Of a stretch of DNA of 64,000 nt, positions 23,168-35,880 are shown piece by piece. This DNA is from Gonium pectorale. Its lineage: Eukaryota > Chlorophyta > Chlorophyceae > Chlamydomonadales > Volvocaceae. The number at the start of each line of letters is the position of its first letter. Positions within the stretch are counted from its first letter, which is position 1. Under the pieces are notes generated by a model. That model searched no databases. It saw nothing but the letters and a program-made list of their open reading frames with translations, and was not told the DNA's origin. The position numbers and the translations under genes were made by a program. The stretch is from positions 2,628,326 through 2,692,325 of the forward strand of contig LSYV01000006.1 of NCBI GenBank assembly GCA_001584585.1, given 5' to 3'.

Positions 23168-26100
23168 ATGACGAACCCGTCCGCACAGCCGCCTCCCTTC
23201 CTGATTAAGACGTGAGTCTGGGACAGTATCGCGCGACGCGTGCTGGGGTCCAAGTGGTAGCCGAGGGCAGCAGCATTTGGCCTCGGCCTGACCGCCCCAA
23301 ATATCCTTACAATGCGTTTGCTGTCTCCCATGTGCCTGCAGGTATGACCTTGTCGACGATCCAACCACAGACAACATTGTTTCGTGGGGCGCTGATGGCT
23401 GCAGGTGGGTGAAGGCGTGGGGCTTTGCGCCGTACTTAACGTTGGTATACATGTTGCCAGCGACCAGCAACCAAGGCGCTTGCCCTGGGCTGACGCACCG
23501 GTCATCCCAGATGCCTCGCTCCTTGCCCCCTTTTACTCGTGCAGTTTCGTCGTGTGGAAGCCCCCGGAGTTTGCTCGTGACCTATTGCCAAAGCACTTCA
23601 AGCACAACAACTTCTCTAGCTTCGTCCGCCAGCTGAACACATATGTGAGTGTGCTGATGCTGCTGTGAACTTGTTGTAGCCTGTCGTAGTACGATGTGTA
23701 GTTAGGGGAAGGATGCTGGCCTTTGAGGCGGGGGGGGCGGGGGCGTCCTTGTGAGCGGCTAGGGGTGAAGCGTCCGTATTGCACCCCGCAGTCGGGGGCG
23801 TGGCAGACTCTTTGCGTGCGCCAAAAGCTGTGAACCAGTGCGTATCAAAGTAGCAGGACCTGCCAGAAAATGCATTAGCTCGGTAGCGCCGGCAGGGGAC
23901 AGGCAGCGGAGGCTGAAGTGGTGAACAACAGGTTAGCAGCCCGGGATACACAATGTAACAGCGGTGCCAGAAGGCCTCGCCCCTCGCTACATACAACGGG
24001 TATTGGGATTGAACATAGCTTCAACTAGCAAGGGAGGTTTGTCAGCCTTTGCGACGTTTTGGAAAGGGCACGAGGCCTCGTCCGCTCCTTCCCGCCACGC
24101 GTCGCCTGGCATGCTGTAGCCCGCGCCGACGTGGCCCTGACCCTTCCTTTCTACCGGACCACGCTACCTCAGGGCTTCCGTAAGGTGGACCCCGACCGCT
24201 GGGAGTTTGCCAATGAGCACTTCATGCGCGGGCGAAAGGACGCGCTGCGTGGCATCCACCGCCGTAAGCCCTCCAGCACCACGCACAACAGTCACGTCAG
24301 CCAAAGCAACGCTGGCGGTTCGAGTGCGGGTGTCGCCAACGGGGCCGCGGTCGCCGGGGCTCCGCACAGCACGGCTTTGGTCGCGGCGGGTGCAGTAGCG
24401 CCCGCCATCGAGATCGGGGCCTACGGAGGGTTCCGCGAGGAGATTGACAATCTCAAGCGCGATAAGAATGTCCTCATGGTGGAGCTGGTGCGGTTGCGGC
24501 AGCAGCAGCAGAGCACCGACGGGAAGATGCGCGAGCTGCAGGCGCGGCTGGAGGCAACGGAGGCGAAGCAGCAGACCATGATCAACATGTTTGCAGCGGC
24601 CTTTAAGAACCCAGCCATGTTCCAGCGCATGATCTCGTCGGTCGCAACCGGGGGCATGCAGCGCCTGGCGAACGCACGTGAGTGGCTTAGCGTGGGCGCG
24701 TTATGGTGGTGGTGGCGAGTTTGCAAGGCTGCTTAGGCCCATGGGCTGGATGTGGGACGCGGTGGATCGCGAAAAGGGCGAGCGTAGCAGTAATGAAAGC
24801 ATAGACACTCCCGGTTAGGCCCAGCCCCGCTTAGACTTCGCGGCGCCACCGCATTGCTCTCACGCCACGTGTCCCACGTCCTTTTGTGCTTGCCCTTCTG
24901 CCAGCCGCATACCCTTCCGCCGGGGCCGCCAACGGGCCGGTGGGGCGCAAGAAGCGCCGCGCGCGGGGCGAGTCCCTGGACGTGGACCTGGGCGGCCCCG
25001 GGGGCGGCGTGGGCATCAGCGAGGCCATAGATGCGGACATGGCGGAGAACGTCATCATCGGCACAGCCGGCTCCCCCATTGGGGCCGGCGCAGGCGCCGA
25101 CGACACCTCCTCCAACGGCTCCGCCAGTGGCGCTGTCGGCGGCGCCAGCAGCGGAGCCGCCTGCCCCGGCGCGTCGTCATCGTCGCAGCAGCAGCAACAG
25201 CAGCAGCTGGTGCAGTACAACCCCGGCGGCGCGGCCGGGAGCCACGACGCGCTCAGCGACTTGATGCTGCGCTCCTTCCAGTCGCTCCTTTCAACGGCGG
25301 AGGACCCCACCGGCGATGTGACGGGCGCCTTCAACAGCCTGGCCATTGGCGCGCAGGGCCTCGGGGTTGGTGCGGGCGTGCCCAGCGTCACCATCCAGGA
25401 GCAGCCCTCGGCGCCCACGCCGCTGGTGCCCACACAGCCGATGCTCCCGGTCTCCGCGCCCGGGCCCAGTCACGGAGGTGAGGAGGAAGGGGCTGCATGA
25501 GCGTCGGCGTGTAGAGGGACGGCGCGGGTTGCGGGCCGCGCCGCGACGTCCAGGCGGGCGTATTCAAGCGGTGTACCGCTGATTAGACGAAGTAGCCCAG
25601 TGAGGGCGGAGTATAATCACTGCTGAATTGTCGAGGGCAGAAATTACACGCCGTTCCACCAGTGGCATCAATGTTGCCAGGATTCAGTCGCCTTCCCGCA
25701 TGATGCTCCCATAGCTTGCCCCTCGACTGCCGCCATGAACGCGCCATGATGCTAGTGTTCATCCCTGACCGTGTCCCTGACCCGTCTCCCCACAGGCGTT
25801 GTGACGGCCTCAGGTCCAAACCTGATGGCCGCCGCGGTGCCGCTGGGGCTGCCCCTTACGTCCACAGCAATCCAGCCTTACCAGGGGCCGCCCGGGCCGC
25901 TGAGCCTGAGCCTGCCGCCCCCACACACAGCTGGGCATCCGGCCGCCGCCGGAGGTGCCGCAACTGTGGCCGGCGGCCCTGTGCCACTTGTGCCAGTGCC
26001 CGGCGTCGTGCCGGAGCTCTCGGATCCGTCGGAGGCGTTGCTAGTGCCGCCTCAAGTCGAGTCGCTGGCGCAACCGGGGGCGATGCCGCACCTGGTACCG

Positions 26101-26700
26101 GTACAAGTAGCAGGCCCTCTTGACGCTGGCGTAGTGCAGCTGCCGAACGGAATCGCCCCGGTTGGCACGCCGGTCCTGCCCGGCACCACCGCAACGCCAC
26201 CACCGTTCCTCAACCCCTCCTCCCCGGCGCTGGTGCCCACCCCGGCCGCTGTCCCTGGGGTTTCGGCCGCACCGATCGGCTCAGGGCCGCATCCGCACAC
26301 CATGATTCCTATCCAGACCGCCACCATGGCGCCCCCTACTCAGTCCATGGCGGCCGGCCTGCCTGCGCCCACCGGCCTGCCAGCTATTGGCGCGGCTACA
26401 CTAGCGGCGGGTTTGGGGATGCAGCTCCCGCCTCCCCTCCCTGTCAACGACAACCCCACGGTGTCCAGCCCGGACGACTGTGAGGATGACGCGATGGGCA
26501 TGCCAGTGGACTTGATGCACAGCCTGCACACCATGACCAGCGGGGAGCTGGTGCTGCCGGCGGACAGCGACTTCGCGGACGACGTGTGGGCGCAGCTCAT
26601 GAGCGCCAGCAGCGCGCAGCCTCCCGCGGACGGGTCCCACGGGCTGGGACTGGGACTGGGGCTGGACATGCGGGAGATTTCCACAGTGCTGGAGGACTGA
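23168..26700 (+). CDS. HSF1: Heat shock transcription factor, class A type
   Basis: Six exons: 23168-23211, 23342-23404, 23545-23644, 24173-24677, 24905-25477, 25796-26700 (2190 bases, 729 residues), all GT...AG and in phase. Residues 9-102 form the winged-helix DNA-binding domain: [50 protein letters not shown] (recognition helix) and [13 protein letters not shown]. The HR-A/B trimerisation coiled coil covers about residues 156-225 ([20 protein letters not shown] onward). GRKKRRAR near residue 251 is a likely nuclear localisation signal. The remaining 450 or so residues are Pro/Ala/Gly-rich with a short Gln run and end in an acidic-hydrophobic stretch ([12 protein letters not shown]) like an AHA activation motif. 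From knowledge of the lineage, Chlamydomonas has a canonical class A HSF1 controlling the stress response. The heat shock element upstream suggests autoregulation. Confidence 0.95.
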
Positions 26701-28636
26701 CGGACTGGTTAAGGTGCGATAGCGCTGCCGTTGCCGTCCCGGCCGGTGACTGCGGCTCACTGGCGACTGCAGTTGAGCGGCAGCAGCGTGGCTTGTTGGC
26801 GACGGCAGGGTTGGCAGCTGGCAGGCACGCCGTATCGTTGTACGGTAATGACGAGCACACAGCAGACGGTGAGCGGCGCAGCGGCAGCACTAGTGGCGTC
26901 CGCCGCTATTACAAGCGGACGGGGTGGAGTACTGGGGGCCGCTAGCGTGTTTGCCTGGCCGCTCAGGGCCAAAATCTGAACGATTGCCTGGAAGCTTGAG
27001 CTGGCTGATGCTGGTCTGATAGTCGTGCGGGTAAGCGCAGGAGTGTGGCTTGGGACGGAGAGGCAGCGCTGACACAACACTGGAGTTCAGCTAAGACCGG
27101 GCCCGGCAGGGTGCGGCTTGGATGTTACCGGGGCCCCTGGATATGGCTGAGTGGGGTGTAGCTGAGGAGTGAGGTATGGGTGGACCACGAGCCGCCGTGG
27201 GGCAATGAGAAGCTGCGTGGGAGCCCGTCATGCAGAGGGGTGGGTGGAGCGCAGCGGCCGTTGCCGCAGTGCAAGGCTTGCGGGGAGAGTGAAAGATGCT
27301 TGCGGGACTCCTTGCTGCTCACCCGGCCGGTTGCCGGCCCATCGTGCAACGCGCAGCAAGGGTCGGCTCGGCCTGTTGTAGGACTGCACTGTGCCTCGAT
27401 ATCATGTGGGTAGTACTGCTGTGGCTGCGAGAGTCTGCGGCTCCATGGGTGTGAGGAGCTGCAGGTGACATTGAGCCGACCTCCCCGCCATTGTAGCCGG
27501 CGGCGCGCGGCTGGTTTGCGCTGCGCTCAAGCGCACGAGATTGTTGGTTGCTGCACGGGGCCGATTGCCTGGTTGCAACCCGGATTGCCCGTTTGGTGCC
27601 CTTACGCATGCGCAGTTGGGGACGCATGCAACGGAATGAACGCTAGTAGGAGAACTGCGTTTGACTGTCTGCACTGATTATGACTGGCGAAGATCTAACG
27701 TTACGAGCGCTGCCCCAGCTTGCCCGCATGCGTGACGCTCGGAGCGTGGTGATGGTGCGCTTGCCGTAGTGCGGACGTGAGCGATCAATGAGTGACATAA
27801 ATGTACCGGTACCTGCAGTATGTATGTCGGTTGGTGACGCCTCGTTTCAAAAGTGCTCCAGCGCCTGGAACAACCATGTGCATGTAACATCCCCTCAATG
27901 CCCCTTTTTCTCCCCGCCAAGTGAGTCGCCACTAGCCACCATGAAAGGCGGCGTCTTCCACAATCTAGTCGGTTCATGCCCCCCCCCCGCCACCACTTTC
28001 ACCACCTCACTTGATGCCACGTGTCCAGTATGGACCGAAGGCGGCCCACAGGCTCACGTGCCGCCTCCTGGCAGCACACATTGGTGGGTCTCAACCTCAA
28101 TCATAAGCAGCCGCACCCGCAGAGTTTGGGCTACGCACGATGCCGGCATGGTCTTGACGGAGACCGTCCTTCCCATGGCAGTACCAGGCAACGACTGACG
28201 GAACGACATATCAGATCTAGTGAGTTGCCATGGTAAAACCCGCGTGGAGTCTAAGCAGGGCATCGCTTGCTCGCGGACATGCCGCAAGTGCCCCGGGCTC
28301 TATCACGCGCATCGCTACCAGCAATTCAAGTCATGAACATCGTGCATCCGGTCAGGGCAAGCGAGGGGCGCTGCACAAGGCGCACTCAGTTTCAAATTGA
28401 CGTAGCAAGCCCCAGTTGTCCAAACCGTGTACGTCTTGAATTTAATTCCTGATATCCAGATAAGAGTAGATGAGGGGGGAGGCGCGTGGCCGCTCGGGAT
28501 TCAGTTGTTTCGGTTAGGATGAGAGGGGGGGGATCCCTGGAGCAGAGCAGGGAACGACCGCTATTTAGTGCCGCGCCGCTCCTGCCACTTCACTTTTCCA
28601 GTCGGCAGACGAAAAAGTCTTTAACATCTTTACAAA
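26701..28636. other. HSF1 3' flank and rbcS copy 1 promoter region
   Basis: No further gene recognised. A TGTAA at about 27884 is too far from HSF1 to assign. The final 200 bases are the rbcS promoter and 5' UTR; the 5' UTR is A/T-richer than the flanks. Confidence 0.5.
28562..28568 (+). promoter_or_regulatory. TATA-like box of rbcS copy 1
   Basis: TATTTAG about 70 bases before the ATG, a spacing compatible with a short 5' UTR. It is a weak match to the TATA consensus and is assigned by position only. Confidence 0.3.
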
Positions 28637-29738
28637 ATGGCCGCCATGATTGCCAAGTCGTCGGTGTCCGCCGCGGTGGCTCGCCCCGCGCGCTCCAGCG
28701 CCCGCGTCAGCGCGGTCCTGAAGCCGGCCGTCAAGGCCGCCCCCGTGGCCGCTCCCTCGTCGGCCAACAAGATGATGGTCTGGACCCCCGTGAACAACAA
28801 GTGAGTGTGGCGTCTCGCGCTGGGGCTTTGGGGGGGGTGGGGGTCGCAATGCAAGTTGACTCTAACGCCAGCAGGGGCTGCCGCGCCCGGTGCGCCAACC
28901 CAGATGGCTAATGAGCTCTCTCTTGCTGTTCGCAGGATGTTCGAGACCTTCTCCTACCTGCCGCCCCTGAGCGACGAGCAGATCGCCGCCCAGGTCGACT
29001 ACATCGTCGCCAACGGTGAGGCACCAGCCTATATTTGCTTCTGTTGATGCTGCTCGTGGTTATGCCATGTTAGGCCGTCTGCCCCGACATCTGGCCCCGG
29101 CTTGCATGCCACTTGCATGGCGGCCATACCTTCCTGACGACTGGTACTGATCACATCGTCTGTGTCATTGGCCCCATTGTGACGCAGGCTGGATTCCCTG
29201 CCTGGAGTTCGCCGAGGCCGACAAGGCCTACGTGTCGAACGAGTCGACCGTCCGCTTCGGCCCCGTCTCGGTTGTAAGTCTGCGTCATTGTCCATGTCGT
29301 CGTTCATGTATTAGTTTTAGGGCGCGGAATTGTGGTTCCGCTCAACTTGATATTGCGCATCGGTCAACTCTTCTGAGCCATAGCTCCCACAACCAACGTA
29401 CATGCATATCTGCCGCGTCGTGCTCATTACATCTGAATTGTTTGTTCAGCGCCCTTCCGTGTCGTGTAGCATTGCCTAACCCCTCCTCCCCTGTCCCCCC
29501 TTCCCCGCAGCTCTACTACGACAACCGCTACTGGACCATGTGGAAGCTGCCCATGTTCGGCTGCCGCGACCCCATGCAGGTGCTGCGCGAGATCGTCGCC
29601 TGCACCAAGGCGTTCCCCGACGCCTACGTGCGCCTGGTGGCCTTCGACAACGTGAAGCAGGTGCAGATTATGGGCTTCCTGGTCCAGCGCCCCAAGAGCG
29701 CCCGCGACTGGCAGCCCGCCAACAAGCGCTCGGTCTAA
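28637..29738 (+). CDS. RBCS: RuBisCO small subunit precursor, copy 1
   Basis: Four exons: 28637-28800, 28936-29015, 29188-29273, 29511-29738 (558 bases, 185 residues), three introns as in Chlamydomonas RBCS genes. Residues 1-45 are an algal transit peptide rich in Ala, Ser, Arg and Val ([20 protein letters not shown] at the start). The mature part begins at [20 protein letters not shown] and runs through [31 protein letters not shown] and [20 protein letters not shown]. It assembles with the plastid-encoded large subunit into the L8S8 holoenzyme in the stroma/pyrenoid. By my comparison the protein is identical to that of the copy at 44438-45548, with three synonymous differences. A TGTAA polyadenylation motif lies at 29867-29871. 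An alternative ATG four codons downstream is unlikely to be the start. Confidence 0.97.
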
Positions 29739-29866
29739 GCGAGCCAGTTCGGTTTTGCCCAGTCAGAATCGAGAGGAAGCCTTGAGCGCGCTCAAGTGCT
29801 GACGCGTCTGGGCCCCGAGTCTGCTGGGACGTTTTTGTAGCATGGTGGTTTTTCCCTGATTCGAGG

Positions 29867-29871
29867 TGTAA
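29867..29871 (+). terminator. Polyadenylation signal TGTAA of rbcS copy 1
   Basis: TGTAA, the standard poly(A) signal in Chlamydomonas nuclear genes, is located 129 bases after the stop codon, a typical 3' UTR length. Confidence 0.65.
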
Positions 29872-31270
29872 CCACAAGAGAAGACTCTACCGTGTCCAGT
29901 CCCTGCGCTGCTCTTTCGCACCCCCATGTGACATCTGCAGCTTTGTTACTAGGCGAACTTGATAGTGGGCATGATAATGATACGTGTGCCTCGCATTCCA
30001 TGGCACTTCTGGGATCTAAACAAAGCGCATGGTATCGAGGCAACCATGGAGCAACATGATGCGGATGATCTTGAGCTCAGTTGAGTGCTGCATGCTCATC
30101 AAACTGCAGCCAGGCCATTCTAGTTTCTTGTGTCCACCACGAGACTGTAGGTCGGGCGCGTGGCAGGCAGGACACCGCCGAGGCTCCCTACTGCACCCGT
30201 CTACATGTCTCCAGTTGCTCGCCATTCTCTGTACCCGGCTCCCTACTGGCAGCGCAGCACGTTCATTGAGTATCGGTGGCATCCGTCTGAACTTCAGGCA
30301 AGTCCAGCAAATCAGGTAAGCAGGTCCTGGAATGGTAGGGACGTCCTTACTAACATTGGCCTGTGTGTGTATGGCCAACGAGGCGGGCTCCTTCTCTTGC
30401 AAATTCCGATATAACTCACTCAGTAGCTACCGATTCAGGCTGACCGATTCCCCTTTTTCTACCGATACATCCCACCCTCTTCCTGTGCAGGTTTCTCTTT
30501 TTTCACCCCCACACCCTCTTTCTTTGCAGATTTCCCTGTTTAGGCTATGCAAGTCAAAACTGGATATGACGGAGGGCACCCTATGGTAGTGGCCCATGGG
30601 TCTCGTCCTTGCAAGGATGGAACGCGAAAGCTCAAGTTTCCAGTTATTCTCAATAACTGTATATTTATTGCGAAGGAGTAGAGTGATGCGAACTTCATGG
30701 TAGTTGGTAGTTAGCCGTGCAATGCGGCTGTTGGGGAGCGTGAGGGGCTCGTTTCCCCTTTAAACTGCCAACACGCTCTCTTTGTGAGTGGGCTTGTCCC
30801 TCGGCGGCCCATAGTTTCCCGCCCGCCCGCCCGGGTTGCTGGGGGTGGGCCGCGCCGGTCCGCAGCGGGGGTAGGTGGTGCAGGTGGTGCCCCGCTGCTT
30901 TCTGCTCTAACTGGAGTGGAGTGTGTCTGGCCACTAGTGCAATTTAAATAACGGGGGGTTTCTTTGGGTCGGGGTGGTGAATGGCTGCCAGTACCGTTTG
31001 AGCGGCACTACGTGGGGCTCGCAGCAGCCATCTTTGGGAGGTTTGGTGCGGGGGGAGTTGGTCTGGGAGACGGTGACGTGGACGGGGAAGAGGAATGGCA
31101 GCTCGGGCGGCTGGGATCTGAGTGCTGGCCATAGGGGCCCGAGACTGCCGCTGGACCGGGTTCTTGTAACACGCCCGGGGCTTGTGAGCATTACGACACG
31201 ACTGAGCCATAACTGCTCTTTGCCTGTGTTACACAACCAAATGCTCTCAGAATGTGATACGATTGTCCAT

Positions 31271-31348
31271 AAAAAGAGAAATCTGCAGAGAAAGAGGGAG
31301 CCCGCCTCTACGGTCATACACGCCCGAAGGCGCGACGTTTCCAATAGG
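31271..31348 (-). repeat. Degenerate dispersed repeat, copy A
   Basis: Read on the minus strand, the core (GAAACGTCGCGCCTTCGGG, then GTAGAGGCGGGCTCCCTC, then TGCAGATTTCTCTTTTT) is also found in copies at 34490-34560 and 35881-35940. It has no coding capacity and no clear terminal repeats, so it is probably an old non-autonomous element fragment. Confidence 0.6.
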
Positions 31349-31536
31349 GCGGGCGGGTACAGAGCAAGACAGCGTCAGCCCATCGCGCTGCGTGTCGGAG
31401 ACACAACCCCCAGAAACTTGATAGCCCTTCAAGTTCTGGCATTCATCATAGGTGCAGGACGGCCTGTCCGACCGACTATCGAGGTCCTTCTTTGCAGTCG
31501 TCCTAGCGCGGCGCATTGTAGCCGTGTCGCCGAACA

Positions 31537-33239
31537 ATGCGAGAGGCGAGCATGATCGGCAATGGATCGCAGCCAGACCCGCAGCCAAGTGCTGCCAGCG
31601 GTGGCCGAGCTGACTGCGGGGCACAGGTCGGCCTCCAGCTGTTGGACTTGCCGCGGCACCTACATGAGGAGATCCTGCTCAGGAGCGAACTGGGCGCCTT
31701 CACCGCCGGGACCTCCTGCCGCGGCCTTCACTCCGCGCTCCGCGCGGCGCTGGCCTCGCCCGGCGACGTCGCCCGCTTCTACCTGCTCCTCGCATTGTAC
31801 GAACCAACGGGTCCTGCGCCGCTTGCTAAGCTGGTTGGCCGGGNNNNNNNNNNNNNNNNNNNNNNNNNNNNNNNNNNNNNNNNNNNNNNNNNNNNNNNNN
31901 NNNNNNNNNNNNNNNNNNNNNNNNNNNNNNNNNNNNNNNNNNNNNNNNNNNNNNNNNNNNNNNNNNNNNNNNNNNNNNNNNNNNNNNNNNNNNNNNNNNN
32001 NNNNNNNNNNNNNNNNNNNNNNNNNNNNNNNNNNNNNNNNNNNNNNNNNNNNNNNNNNNNNNNNNNNNNNNNNNNNNNNNNNNNNNNNNNNNNNNNNNNN
32101 NNNNNNNNNNNNNNNNNNNNNNNNNNNNNNNNNNNNNNNNNNNNNNNNNNNNNNNNNNNNNNNNNNNNNNNNNNNNNNNNNNNNNNNNNNNNNCGCGGCC
32201 GCGCGGGCGGTGCTGGAGGCGCTGATCGAGGAGCGTGGGCGGCCTTGTGCACAGCGCCAGCTCGACCCCGTCCCGCGTCATGGCCGAGCTGTTCTGGTGG
32301 TCCGCGGAGGCGGGGCACGCGCCCGTGCTCGGCTACCTGGCTCAGCTCCTCCGCGCTGACTCGGGCGGCACCTACGACCCGAACGACTGCGACGGCAAGC
32401 CGCTGGTCGCTGCAGCCAAGATCGGTCACGAGGAGGCCGTGGAGATCCTCCTAGCCGCGGGAGCCGACCCGAGGCTTATGAACGGCCTGGCGCTGAGCGC
32501 CGCCGCCAGTCACGGTCACTGGGGCATCGCGCAGCGGCTGATGGCGGCGGGCTCGCCCGTCAACGGCTGGCACGGCGCGGCCCTGGCGGCGGCCGTGGCG
32601 CAGGGGCAGGAGGAGTGCGTGGCGGAGCTGCTCGCGCGGCACGGCGCGGAGGCCCGTGTGAGAGCGCTTCTGCTGGCGGCACAGCACGGCCGCACGGGGC
32701 TGCTGCGCCGCCTGGCCGTGGAGCTGCCCCTGCCCGACTGGCGCGCCTACCTGGCGGTGGGGAAGGCGGCCCACGTGGCCGCCACGTGCGGACGGGCTTA
32801 GGCTCTGGACCAGTGCTACGCCGCGTTGGAGTCCCTGGGCCCGGACATGCCGGCGACTGCGCCCCTGCCTGGCGTCCTCCTGGGCGCCCTGTGTACGGAC
32901 CAACGGGACATCCTGCGCAGGCAGGCGAGGGCTGTGCGCGGCATGCTGCTGCGGACACCATCCCGATCACACAGAGCTGCGTACCATTGTTTGGCAAGAG
33001 TCGATATCTTCCTCCGCGTGCTGCCGGTCGCGCTGCTGCTGCGGCGCTGGTGGGAGGTGCCGATGCTGCTGGGCGCCTGCCAGCGCGGCACGCTGGCGTA
33101 GGCGGCGGCGGGCGCGGCGTGGGTGGGCTGGCGGTGGCCGGTCTGGCTGGCGGCGGCGGGCGGCTTGGCGGCGGCTGTCGCTGGCCGGTTCTGCTGGGAC
33201 GGCCGCCACGCGGGGCGCATGGACGTCGAGTACCGATGA
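31537..33239 (+). pseudogene. Ankyrin-repeat (F-box-like N-terminus) gene, apparently disrupted
   Basis: The 5' part starts with ATG at 31537 (another at 31552) and encodes an F-box-like helix, LLDLPRHLHEEILLRSELGA, then is interrupted by 350 undetermined bases (31844-32193). Beyond the gap an ankyrin array is clear: GKPLVAAAKIGHEEAVEILL, AAGADPRLMNG, HGHWGIAQRLMAAGSPVNG, AVAQGQEECVAELLARHGAE. The same frame is cut by TAG at 32799-32801 and again at 33099-33101, yet continues as plausible protein on both sides to a TGA at 33237-33239, ending in a hydrophobic, Trp-rich segment. The best protein just after the gap (32196-32250) is in a different frame from the ankyrin array, suggesting a one-base indel. 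F-box/ankyrin and ankyrin-only proteins form large families in these algae. Either TAG could instead be part of an unrecognised intron acceptor, or reflect poor assembly next to the gap. Confidence 0.6.
31844..32193. other. Assembly gap, 350 N
   Basis: A run of 350 undetermined bases inside the ankyrin-repeat gene. The true length and content are unknown, so reading frame cannot be carried across it. Confidence 0.99.
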
Positions 33240-34489
33240 GGGGTTACAGACGGCGATGGCGATGGGTGGGCGCGGTCGGTACACAACACAGTAGCGTAGC
33301 TTGATGGGTACAGGAGACAGGTGGGCAGGCGGGACGAGCGCCAGGTGATGGAGGAGGAAATCATTGGAGCAGCGCATAGGGTGCGGGGAACACGGTTTGA
33401 GGACGCGCATCTGATTTTTCAGCTGGACCGGCGAACTGCTGAACCGATTCAGTGCTTTGTCACCATTATGCCTGCGCCGACGCCCACCTGCTGCAGCAGA
33501 TCCGTCGCCATCCTGGCGCTTATCTGCCGGCTCGGCGCGTACGGGCGCGGCAGCTGCAGGCGGGCGGTGGTAAGGAATAGAGTAAAGCAGATGCGTCCAA
33601 GAGGCAAGCTCCGGTCAGATTGTGTAAGGCACAGGCTCATTCCCGCCCGTTACGCCCGAGTGCCATCAGCAGTCGCCTCTATAGCCTTATCCGGGACTTC
33701 CAGGCTACCGACGCACTCGTGCGCGGACGAAGACTTGTCAGGGCCCAAAGGTGGCCCGTGCCAGTTCTCGGCAATGCCCTTGCCCATCGGTTTCCCGCAC
33801 ACGACAGACTGTATGGTGCAGCAGCAGCACAGCGAACAGCTGGGTCTTGCGGGTAATGGCACTCTCTACAGAGGATGTTTGTGTGGTTGTGAGTGGAGGG
33901 CCGTGGTCGGCAACGCTTGCCCACAGATCCGGGTGGTATACGCGCGTGCCAGTGTTGAAATGGAACGACGCATACGACGAGCATAAGCGCGAAAGTGATG
34001 GTGTTATCGTAGGACCCAGCTCCAGAGAGATTCGAAGGGGTGATGTCCCTGCATGTTAGTTCTGCGGCGACCACCACCGTAGCCCCCGATGCGGCCCAGA
34101 ATTCTCTCTGGGTTGACCCTATGCAACGCCGTGCTGGGATGCGCCTAGTCTGACCTACGTGCATCGCATGCGGGCTGGTGCATGTCTCCCGGCCCCCCGC
34201 CCACCCAGCCCCCGACCCGCTGACTACCGTTGTCTCACCTACAAGCACCGGGAAAGCGAGCCGCGCCAGGCGGAGTGGCGGGAAGGGGCAGGGAAGGGGC
34301 AGGGAAGGCGTGCCAGTGTGTGATGACGGCCTGGATGGCTGCTCGTATGCGCCATGCCTCTGCATGCAAAAGCTGCAACGGAGAGGAGCCATTCCTGCAG
34401 GCGAGTATAGGCGGGCGGCAGATATAGGGCCCATTTATTTGATCGTCTCCTTAGCCCACCAGCCACCACGCCTTGTGTCCCAGGCGCGG

Positions 34490-34560
34490 TACTGAAAACG
34501 TCGCGCCTTCGGGTGCCCGTAGAGCGGGCTGCCCTGTATCTGCTTTATCTTTTTCAATAC
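34490..34560 (+). repeat. Degenerate dispersed repeat, copy B
   Basis: Same core as copy A in direct orientation: ACTGAAAACGTCGCGCCTTC, then GTAGAGCGGGCTGCCCTG, then a T-rich end (CTTTATCTTTTTCAATAC). It differs from copy A by several substitutions and a short deletion. Confidence 0.6.
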
Positions 34561-35880
34561 ACCTGGGCGGCCGGCGCTGAGGCAGCACTGAGGCTCTGCC
34601 ATGCCTGTATGCGCATATTGCCTTACCTGGCTCCTGTGAGCACGTCTGGTGCAAACATCCTTTTGGTGTTTGCCCCTGTGTTCCGTCTACCTCGGCTTTT
34701 TCTTGCCGCTAGGGTAGCTTTAGGGTTTATGGGTACCCCGGGCTGAAGGCTCACGCGTGCGGCCGTACAGCCGTACAACAATAGCCGTGGTCTGACTCAG
34801 AGGCGCAAGGGCTTGAGGGCTACCAGGCTGCTCGCACGGACCCTGACGGACAAACGAGCAGTGGCGGCCGCTAAGACGACGCAGCAGCACCAGCACCAGC
34901 AGCTAGGCAGGTGCGTCGGGATGTGGGTGCGCTGGATTCCAAAACCGCAATGACGGAGCCACGCCTCCACAGTCATACCCGATACACCCCACACATCCCA
35001 AAAGGGTGACACCCGATTTGCCTTCCCGATCACTGCTCTGGACGTGCGCACGCAGGATTGTCAAAGCATGGGATTTTGGATATGATGCAGCACCGCCGCC
35101 GCCCGCCGGTAGCAGCACATGCACGCCAAGGCTGAAAGCAAGCTACGAAAGGTACCACACGCAATTGAAACAGTATACGTGCGCGCGCCGGTGCCTTTCA
35201 ATTATAACATGACATGGTGTGACCGTAACCGCTGTACGGCTAAGCATGTATGGGCGGCACGAAAGCGGCATCGTGAGTCCGAGGCGCGGATGACACCAAA
35301 CCACCAGCTGACCTGTGCGCCGTGCCTCCAGTCTCTGCAACTATTTATCAAGCCTGAACCGTTGGCGAGATGGCGACTGGGCCCATGAACACGCGCGCAC
35401 GTCATCGGTGCGGTGTCACGGTCACCTGGTGCGGCGTGCTTTGCACACATTCCGTGCCAAGATACCGTACCAAACCGTTGGCCAGCCCAAAGTGCGGCAA
35501 GGAGGCGGAGGGTTGCTAGCGCTTTGCTTGGGTGTAGGACAGTGCGACTGTACCAAAAGGAGAAACTGCCCAAGTGCCCGGGGGCTGTCCCTTGACCCGT
35601 GCAGTGGAAGCCGGAGCTGGCCCCGTTCGTCACTCACAAGAAAACAATGCGTCACCCACGGTGTCCATGCCTCGGACTTCATCGCTCGGTGGCTGCTGCA
35701 GCCCCTCCAGCCTCCAGCCAATGATGCAGCTGGAACGCACTCAGGCCGAGCCACTTGGCAGCGTGCGCACTGCCTCGGCTGCGGCTCCCCGTCGGTGGCA
35801 CAGCACACGTTTGCGCAGCCTGGGTTGCCTGGCCCACCCGAGGTACGTGGCATGGCCGGTGAAGAGTGGAACGCTGCAAT

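Larger units (their letters stand above)
29739..31551. other. rbcS 3' flank and gene-free stretch
   Basis: Apart from the rbcS 3' UTR, no gene is recognised. The segment contains pyrimidine-rich motifs around 30484-30545 that resemble pieces of the dispersed repeat listed at 31271-31348. Confidence 0.5.

Noticed and set aside
32799..33101. TAG recoded as an amino acid
   Set aside because: Other genes in the window use TAG as a normal stop (protease, PTST-like, LRR), so reassignment is not credible; a pseudogene or sequence error is simpler.
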